NCBI GenBank assembly: GCA_934636865.1
Contig: CAKUBI010000031.1
Span: 1 to 19,262 of the forward strand
Length of the DNA: 19,262 bases
Direction: 5' to 3'
Origin: an uncultured Oscillospiraceae bacterium
Lineage (GTDB): Bacteria; Bacillota; Clostridia; Oscillospirales; Oscillospiraceae
Both the position numbers and the translations under genes were made by a program. Shown in pieces: positions 14,526 through 19,262 of the stretch. Numbering within the stretch: position 1 is the first letter of the stretch; every line of letters begins with the position of its first letter. Under the pieces are notes generated by a model. That model had not been told where the DNA came from. It did not search any database and worked only from the letters and a program-made list of their open reading frames with translations.

Positions 14526-14552
14526 AAAAGAGCCGCCCGCGGGCGGCTCTTT
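14526..14552 (-). terminator. Terminator of the nitroreductase gene
   Basis: AAAAGAGCCGCCC and GGGCGGCTCTTTT are exact 13-base arms around a central C; on the minus strand the sequence continues into a T-run. It ends the recA-to-nitroreductase gene run. The T-rich tail on the + strand is shorter. Confidence 0.85.
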
Positions 14553-14576
14553 TCTCATTTGTTCAATAGAACGCGC

Positions 14577-15125
14577 TTACGCGTTCTGATAGGTCAGAAG
14601 GTCGGAAACAGCCTTGCGCTTCGGCGCGGCGGGCTCCTCATCCGGATAGCCCATGCCGATCACGCAGCCCACCCTCTGATTTTCCGGGAGGTGCAGCAGC
14701 TCGATGATCTTCGCTTCGTCAAAATAGCCGGTGATGACCGTGCCGACGCCGCGCTCCCATGCGGCCAGGCAGAAGGTCTGCGCCGCGACGCCCGCGTCGA
14801 ACATCTCAAAGCCGTCCTTCTTGGGCGTGGAGAACGAGCCGTCGCGCTCGTAGCCCGAGCGCCCGGTCACATATGTGAGCACCATGAGCGCGGGGCAGGC
14901 CTTGAGCGTCTTTTCGTTCAGCTTGAAATCAAGCACCATCTCCTCCGCCATCTTCTCGATCATCGCGCGGTCCTCGACGAGCACATAGCGGGCGATCTGC
15001 GTATTCTTCCACGAGGGAGCATACGCCGCGTCCGCGACGATCTGCTCGATCACCTCATGCGCGATCGGTTCGGCCTTATAGCGGCGGATGCTTCTTCTGC
15101 TGCGGATGGCCTGTGAAACTTCCAT
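14577..15125 (-). CDS. Nitroreductase-family FMN oxidoreductase
   Basis: The 182-residue product begins MEVSQAIRSRRSIRRYKAEP, the R-R-S-x-R-x-(Y/F) FMN-binding start of the nitroreductase family. PSWKNTQ (38-44) and GVGTVITGY later in the chain correspond to other flavin-contact loops. Members reduce nitro compounds, quinones or flavins; the substrate here is unknown. I chose ATG 15125, which has AAGGAG upstream in the 11-base gap after cysS; a start at 15152 would overlap cysS and adds residues unlike the family. It is the last gene of the run and precedes a clear terminator. Confidence 0.88.
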   Translation of the reverse strand: MEVSQAIRSRRSIRRYKAEPIAHEVIEQIVADAAYAPSWKNTQIARYVLVEDRAMIEKMAEEMVLDFKLNEKTLKACPALMVLTYVTGRSGYERDGSFSTPKKDGFEMFDAGVAAQTFCLAAWERGVGTVITGYFDEAKIIELLHLPENQRVGCVIGMGYPDEEPAAPKRKAVSDLLTYQNA

Positions 15126-15136
15126 TGCTTTTCTCC

Positions 15137-16591
15137 TTACACGCGCTTCCACTTTGCGCCGCCGGGCATATCGGTCACTTCAACGCCCTGCGCCTTGAGC
15201 TCGTCGCGGATGCGGTCAGCCTCGGCAAAGTTCTTCGCCTTCTTGGCCTCCGCGCGCTGGCGGATAAGCGCTTCGATCGTCTCGTCCGCCGTGCCGTCCT
15301 CGGAGACGACCGTATAGCCGCCCGCGCTCTGCTGGGACGCGGCCTTTTCCTTCTTTTCGCGCTCTTCCTCAGCCTTCTTGAGAAGGTCCAGGCTCAGCAC
15401 CGTGTCATAGTCGCCGATGATGGCGAGCTTCGTTGCGCCCGTGGTCTTGGCCTTGAGCACGTCATAGAGCGCGGTCACGCCCATGGCGGTGTTGAGGTCG
15501 TTGTCCATTTCCTTCATGAACTTCGCGCGGTACTCATTCCGGACGGTCTCGTCCACGCCGCCCTCGTCCTTGAGGTTCGCGATCTTCGCGATGAGCTTGT
15601 TGTACGCGGCCACCGCGTTGTCAAGGTTCTCCCACGTAAAGACAAGGCTCTTGCGGTAGTGGCTCTGCAGGCAGAAGAAGCGGTAGGCCAGCGGGTCATA
15701 GCCCTTCTCTTCGAGCAGCGAGACCGTCAGAAATTCGCCCTTGGACTTGGACATCTTGCCGTGCGAGGTATTGAGGTGCGCCACGTGGCACCACTGTAAG
15801 CACCAGGGGTGGCCAAGGTAGCTCTCGCTCTGCGCGATCTCGTTCGTGTGGTGCGGGAAGGCGTTGTCCACGCCGCCGCAGTGCAGGTCGAGATACTCGC
15901 CGTTGTACTTCATCGAAATACCGGAGCACTCGATGTGCCAGCCCGGATAGCCCACGCCCCAGGGGGAATCCCACTTGAGCGCCTGATCCTCGAACTTGGA
16001 CTTGGTGAACCAGAGGACGAAATCGTTCCTGTTCTTCTTGTTCTCGTCCTCCTCCACGCCCTCGCGCACGCCGACGGCGAGATCCTCCTCATTGTGGTCG
16101 TTAAAGATATAGTAGCGCTCGAGCTTGCTCGTGTCGAAATACACGTTGCCGCCGGCGATATAGGCATAGCCGGTGTCGAGCAGCTTGGTGATGATCTTGA
16201 TGTAATCGTCGATCAGGCCCGTCGCGGGCTGGACCACGTCGGGGCGCTTGATGTTGAGCTTTTTGCAGTCGTCAAAAAACGCGTCGGTGTAGAACTTCGC
16301 GATCTCCATGACGGTCTTGTGCTCGCGGCGCGCGCCCTTGAGCATCTTGTCCTCGCCCTCGTCGGCGTCGCTCGTGAGGTGGCCGACGTCGGTGATGTTC
16401 ATGACGCGGTTCACGCTGTAGCCCGAAAAGCGCAGGTACTTTTCCAGCACGTCCTCCATGATGTAGGAGCGCAGGTTGCCGATGTGGGCAAAGTGGTACA
16501 CGGTGGGGCCGCAGGTGTACATCTCCACATGGTTCGGCGTATGGGTCTTGAATTCTTCCTTTTTGTGGGTCGCGGAATTGTATAAATACAT
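15137..16591 (-). CDS. cysS: Cysteinyl-tRNA synthetase
   Basis: The 484-residue class I enzyme charges tRNA-Cys. HIGN (36-39, in CGPTVYHFAHIGNLRSY) is the HIGH motif and KMSKS is at 279-283. The zinc ligands are Cys27, Cys222 (in WHIEC), His247 and Glu251. The C-terminal part carries the anticodon-binding region and the usual AKKAKNFAEADRIRDELKAQ segment. AAGGAG lies about 8 bases before the ATG. The gene follows pgsA by 34 bases; no T-box leader is possible in that gap, so cysteine control at this gene is unlikely. Length is normal. Confidence 0.97.
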   Translation of the reverse strand: MYLYNSATHKKEEFKTHTPNHVEMYTCGPTVYHFAHIGNLRSYIMEDVLEKYLRFSGYSVNRVMNITDVGHLTSDADEGEDKMLKGARREHKTVMEIAKFYTDAFFDDCKKLNIKRPDVVQPATGLIDDYIKIITKLLDTGYAYIAGGNVYFDTSKLERYYIFNDHNEEDLAVGVREGVEEDENKKNRNDFVLWFTKSKFEDQALKWDSPWGVGYPGWHIECSGISMKYNGEYLDLHCGGVDNAFPHHTNEIAQSESYLGHPWCLQWCHVAHLNTSHGKMSKSKGEFLTVSLLEEKGYDPLAYRFFCLQSHYRKSLVFTWENLDNAVAAYNKLIAKIANLKDEGGVDETVRNEYRAKFMKEMDNDLNTAMGVTALYDVLKAKTTGATKLAIIGDYDTVLSLDLLKKAEEEREKKEKAASQQSAGGYTVVSEDGTADETIEALIRQRAEAKKAKNFAEADRIRDELKAQGVEVTDMPGGAKWKRV

Positions 16592-16625
16592 ATTGTATCT
16601 CCTTTAAGAAGAGGAATTTACAAAA

Positions 16626-17150
16626 TCAGTCTGCCTCTTTGAAAACATCCAGATTCTTCGCAAAATATTCGATGCCGGAATACACGGTCGTCGCCACGAT
16701 AACGACGATGCACACGGCGTTCAGCGCCGCGCTGCTGAACACCAGCATCAGGCACAGGCACACCATGGTCGAGGCGGTCTTGATCTTGCCCGACCACGCG
16801 GCCGCGATGACGCGGCCCTGCTCCACCGCCACAAGGCGCATGCCGGAAACGGCAAATTCGCGCAGCAGCACGATGGCAAGGCACCAGCCGGGCATCTGCC
16901 CGCACTCGACAAAGTAGCACATTGCCGCCATGACGAGCATCTTGTCCGCCAGCGGGTCCATAAACTTGCCGAAGTTGGTGATCTGGTTATAGTGGCGGGC
17001 AATGTAGCCGTCGGCAAAGTCCGTCAGGCATGCGATGATGAAAATCCCGAGCGCCCACCATCTCGCGCCCGCAAAATCCAGATACAGCACCACCAGAAAA
17101 ACGGGGATCAGCGCAATGCGCATAATCGTCAGCTTGTTTGCAGTTGTCAT
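16626..17150 (-). CDS. pgsA: CDP-diacylglycerol-glycerol-3-phosphate 3-phosphatidyltransferase
   Basis: The 174-residue integral membrane enzyme makes phosphatidylglycerophosphate, the committed step to phosphatidylglycerol. The CDP-alcohol phosphotransferase signature D-x2-D-G-x2-A-R-x8-G-x3-D-x3-D is complete at Asp44, Asp47, Gly48, Ala51, Arg52, Gly61, Asp65 and Asp69. The N-terminus MTTANKLTIMRIALIPVFLV matches the family's N-x-L-T-x-x-R start. AGGAGGAAAG precedes the ATG. It lies between rimO and cysS with short gaps. Other CDP-alcohol transferases share the signature; size and N-terminus favour PgsA. Confidence 0.95.
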   Translation of the reverse strand: MTTANKLTIMRIALIPVFLVVLYLDFAGARWWALGIFIIACLTDFADGYIARHYNQITNFGKFMDPLADKMLVMAAMCYFVECGQMPGWCLAIVLLREFAVSGMRLVAVEQGRVIAAAWSGKIKTASTMVCLCLMLVFSSAALNAVCIVVIVATTVYSGIEYFAKNLDVFKEAD

Positions 17151-17202
17151 AGTCTCTCTTTCCTCCTGCCGCGCAGGGCTTTTCTCTCGATTTTGTCCGG
17201 TC

Positions 17203-18531
17203 CTATTCGACCGCTTCGCCGGTGAGCTCGCCGTCCATCGTGCCGGTCAGGCGGACGTTCACGAACTCACCCGCCATTATATCACGGTCTGCGGAAAAGT
17301 AAATCTTTCCGTCGATGTCCACGGATTCGGCGTAGCTGCGGCCGGCGTAGGCCTGCGCCTCCTCGTTCCAGCCCTCGCACAGCACCTCGCGCACATCGCC
17401 GAGAACGGAGTCGTTGTATTCGTCGATGATGCGGCTCTGCACGTCCACTAAAAGGTCGGTGCGGCGCTGGGCCTCCTCGGTGGAGACATGGTCCATCTCC
17501 GCCGCCTTCGTCCCGTCCTCGGGAGAAAACGGGAACACGCCCGCGCGCTCGATCTTCTCCTCGCGCAGGAAATCGCAGAGCTCTTCGAACTCCTTCTCCC
17601 CCTCGCCGGGCAGGCCCGCGATAATGGACGTGCGCAGCACAAGGCCGGGGATGCGCGCGCGCAGATCATGGAACACCTTGCGGATGCTCTCTTTCGTGTC
17701 GCGGCGGTTCATCGCCTTTAAAATATTGTCGTTGCAGTGCTGGATGGGGATATCGAGATAGGGCACGATCTTCTCTTCGCGCGCGATGGTGTCGATCAGC
17801 TCGTCGGTGATATCGTCGGGATAGAGATAGTGCAGGCGGATCCAGTGGAAATCAAACTTGCACAGCTCGCGCAAAAGCGCGGCCAGCTGATGCTCGCCGT
17901 TTAAGTCCGTGCCGTAGCGCGTGATGTCCTGCGCGATGACGATAAGCTCCTTCACGCCGGAGGATGCAAGCTCGCTCGCTTCGTCGAGCAGCTCATTCAT
18001 CGGGCGGCTCCTGTAGCGGCCGCGCAGACGCGGGATGACGCAGTAGGCGCAGCAGTTGTCGCAGCCCTCGGCAATGCGGAGATAGGCGTACCACGGGGGC
18101 GTGGACAGAATGCGCGCGCCGCCCTGCACACAGTTCTGGATGCTGCCCATATAGCACGGGCGCAGGCCGCTGCCGCCCATCACCTCGTCGATGGCGAGGG
18201 CAATGTCGCCGTAGCTGCCGGTGCCGAGCACCGCGTCCACCTCAGGCAGCTCGCTTAGCACATCGTCCTTGTAGCGCTGCGCCATGCAGCCGGTAACGAT
18301 GATCTTCTTGAGCTTGCCCTCCTTTTTAAGCTCCGCCATCTCCAGAATGTTGTCGATGGCCTCCTCGCAGGCCGACGCCAGAAAGCCGCAGGTGTTGACC
18401 ACCGCCACGTCCGAGCCCTCGGGCGCGGGTGCGATCTCGTACCCCGCCTGCTGGACCGTGGCCATCATCTGCTCGCAGTTGACCTGGTTTTTGGCGCAGC
18501 CAAGGGAAATGAAAGATACCTGATAAGGCAT
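17203..18531 (-). CDS. rimO: Ribosomal protein S12 methylthiotransferase
   Basis: The 442-residue radical-SAM enzyme adds a methylthio group to an aspartate of ribosomal protein S12. The N-terminal UPF0004 domain holds Cys12 (SLGCAKNQ), Cys48 and Cys82, which ligate the second iron-sulfur cluster. The radical-SAM C-x3-C-x2-C is Cys157, Cys161 and Cys164 in EGCDNCCAYCVIP. A TRAM domain ends the protein (from about residue 380). S-L-G-C-A-K-N and the 442-residue length fit RimO better than MiaB. The Asp-Ser usual after N-x-V is Asn-Cys here (NQVNCE). I chose ATG 18531, with AGGAG 8-9 bases upstream; a longer open frame would overlap recX and is not family-like. Confidence 0.96.
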   Translation of the reverse strand: MPYQVSFISLGCAKNQVNCEQMMATVQQAGYEIAPAPEGSDVAVVNTCGFLASACEEAIDNILEMAELKKEGKLKKIIVTGCMAQRYKDDVLSELPEVDAVLGTGSYGDIALAIDEVMGGSGLRPCYMGSIQNCVQGGARILSTPPWYAYLRIAEGCDNCCAYCVIPRLRGRYRSRPMNELLDEASELASSGVKELIVIAQDITRYGTDLNGEHQLAALLRELCKFDFHWIRLHYLYPDDITDELIDTIAREEKIVPYLDIPIQHCNDNILKAMNRRDTKESIRKVFHDLRARIPGLVLRTSIIAGLPGEGEKEFEELCDFLREEKIERAGVFPFSPEDGTKAAEMDHVSTEEAQRRTDLLVDVQSRIIDEYNDSVLGDVREVLCEGWNEEAQAYAGRSYAESVDIDGKIYFSADRDIMAGEFVNVRLTGTMDGELTGEAVE

Positions 18532-18578
18532 AAAAACCGCTCCTAATTGTAAACAGATTGTAGAAATATCGCAAACGA

Positions 18579-19211
18579 TCACTCTTCGTAATCGAATTCC
18601 GTCGTATTTTCGCCGATCTCGGCGAGCGCCGCGCGCACATCGCGCCAGGCAAAGCCCCGTCGCAGCAGCATGTCGGAAAGGTGCCTGCGGCCCTTTTCGT
18701 CGAGCGCGCGGCCCTTCGTTTTCTGCGCGATCACGCGCAGGATCGTCTCCTTCGCGTCGGGCGATTTGGACAGTGCGTCCGCCCACAGCTCGCGCGGCAC
18801 GCCGCGCCGGTAGAGCTCGTCGCGGAGCTTCGCCTCGCCATAGCCCATACCGCCGTAGTGGCGCACGAGCATCGCGGCATAGTCTGCGTCATTGAGTGCG
18901 CCGATCTCCTCGAGCCAGTCCGCCGCGCCCTCGGCGTCGGCTTCGAGCGCGCCCTTTTCGCGCAGCCGTTTCAAAAGCTCTTTGCGGGACAGCGGGCGGG
19001 CGGAAATCATGTTCGCCGCGCGCACGCGCGTTTCGCTCCGCGCGCCGGACTGCCGCAATTCTACCACAGTCTCCTCGTCAATGTCCAGCCCTATCGATAA
19101 ACCGAAACGCAGAAGCTCGCTCTCCGTGACCCGGAGGAGGTCTCCCCCCTCCAGATACACGAGAACGCGCTCCTGCTGATGCTTTGATCGTTCGATCTTC
19201 TCAATCTTCAT
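18579..19211 (-). CDS. recX: RecX-family regulator of RecA
   Basis: The 210-residue protein is built of helical RecX repeats, visible as RPLSRKELLKRLREKG, then DWLEEIGALNDADYAAMLVRHY, GYGEAKLRDELYRRGVPREL and RRHLSDMLLRRGFAWRDVRAAL. RecX binds RecA filaments and limits recombinase activity. The N-terminal part is the beta-rich extension common in Firmicutes. I chose ATG 19211; it lies within the end of the upstream recA-like gene and overlaps it by 11 bases, so the pair is translationally coupled. Starts further upstream lie deeper in that gene. The identity is mutually supported by the preceding recA fragment. Confidence 0.88.
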   Translation of the reverse strand: MKIEKIERSKHQQERVLVYLEGGDLLRVTESELLRFGLSIGLDIDEETVVELRQSGARSETRVRAANMISARPLSRKELLKRLREKGALEADAEGAADWLEEIGALNDADYAAMLVRHYGGMGYGEAKLRDELYRRGVPRELWADALSKSPDAKETILRVIAQKTKGRALDEKGRRHLSDMLLRRGFAWRDVRAALAEIGENTTEFDYEE

Positions 19212-19262
19212 CCTTGAAATCGTCGGCGCTGACATCCACGGCGCGGCCCGCGGCCTTCGCCG
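19201..19262 (-). CDS. recA: C-terminal end of RecA (partial)
   Basis: Only the last 20 codons are inside the window, reading AKAAGRAVDVSADDFKDED and stop. The acidic tail ending D-D-F-x-x-x-D after a flexible Ala-rich piece is how RecA proteins end, and recX follows with an 11-base overlap, as is common. The protein lies mostly outside the window, so the identification rests on the tail and on recX. Confidence 0.7.
   Translation of the reverse strand, partial: AKAAGRAVDVSADDFKDED

Noticed and set aside
16592..16625. T-box riboswitch upstream of cysS
   Set aside because: The gap to pgsA is only 34 bases, too short for a T-box leader.
18546..18574. Promoter-like TTGCGA-N17-TACAAT just before rimO (minus strand)
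   Set aside because: Spacing is good, but the predicted start falls within or after the AGGAG ribosome-binding site, so the message would lack it. Transcription from recA/recX is more likely.

Overview
The window joins two unlike pieces of DNA. Positions 1 to about 3040 look like the end of an integrated mobile element: a fragment of a type I restriction specificity gene, a cluster of hairpin-forming palindromes, a small membrane protein, a long structured non-coding stretch, a small ORF and a large serine recombinase. From about 3056 onward the DNA is GC-rich chromosome with strongly GC-ending codons. Its proteins, the selenium genes and the recA-recX-rimO-pgsA-cysS run suggest an anaerobic Clostridia bacterium, probably Oscillospiraceae-like (Oscillibacter/Flavonifractor type). 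That placement is my inference from protein character, not a database result.

Chromosomal layout. A DMT-family exporter and a DAACS dicarboxylate/amino-acid symporter lie on the minus strand, with two terminators between them. Divergent from the symporter is a uracil permease. It is preceded by a clear promoter, a 29-codon leader ORF full of U-rich codons and an intrinsic terminator that contains the leader's stop codon, an arrangement very like the UTP-sensing pyrBI attenuator of enterobacteria. A YgjP/SprT-like metallopeptidase follows.

The centre (7847-12733) is a selenium/sulfur-trafficking locus. Two minus-strand units, yedE-tusA and yedF-cysteine desulfurase-DUF3343, flank a divergent selD. 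SelD carries an in-frame UGA at codon 16 where the catalytic Cys/Sec belongs, so it is itself a selenoprotein and a standard gene caller would truncate it. Together these genes could import or handle Se/S, mobilise it from selenocysteine or cysteine, pass it through CPxP carriers and convert selenide to selenophosphate. selA, selB and the Sec tRNA are not in the window.

The right part holds the two-subunit iron-sulfur L-serine dehydratase (sdaAB-sdaAA) and a minus-strand housekeeping run recA(partial)-recX-rimO-pgsA-cysS-nitroreductase, with short spacings or overlaps that suggest co-transcription.

The observations most worth following are the leader-peptide attenuator at 5579-5756, the family of roughly 30-bp palindromes with compensating arm changes at 183-395 and 879-908, and the UGA-containing selD.
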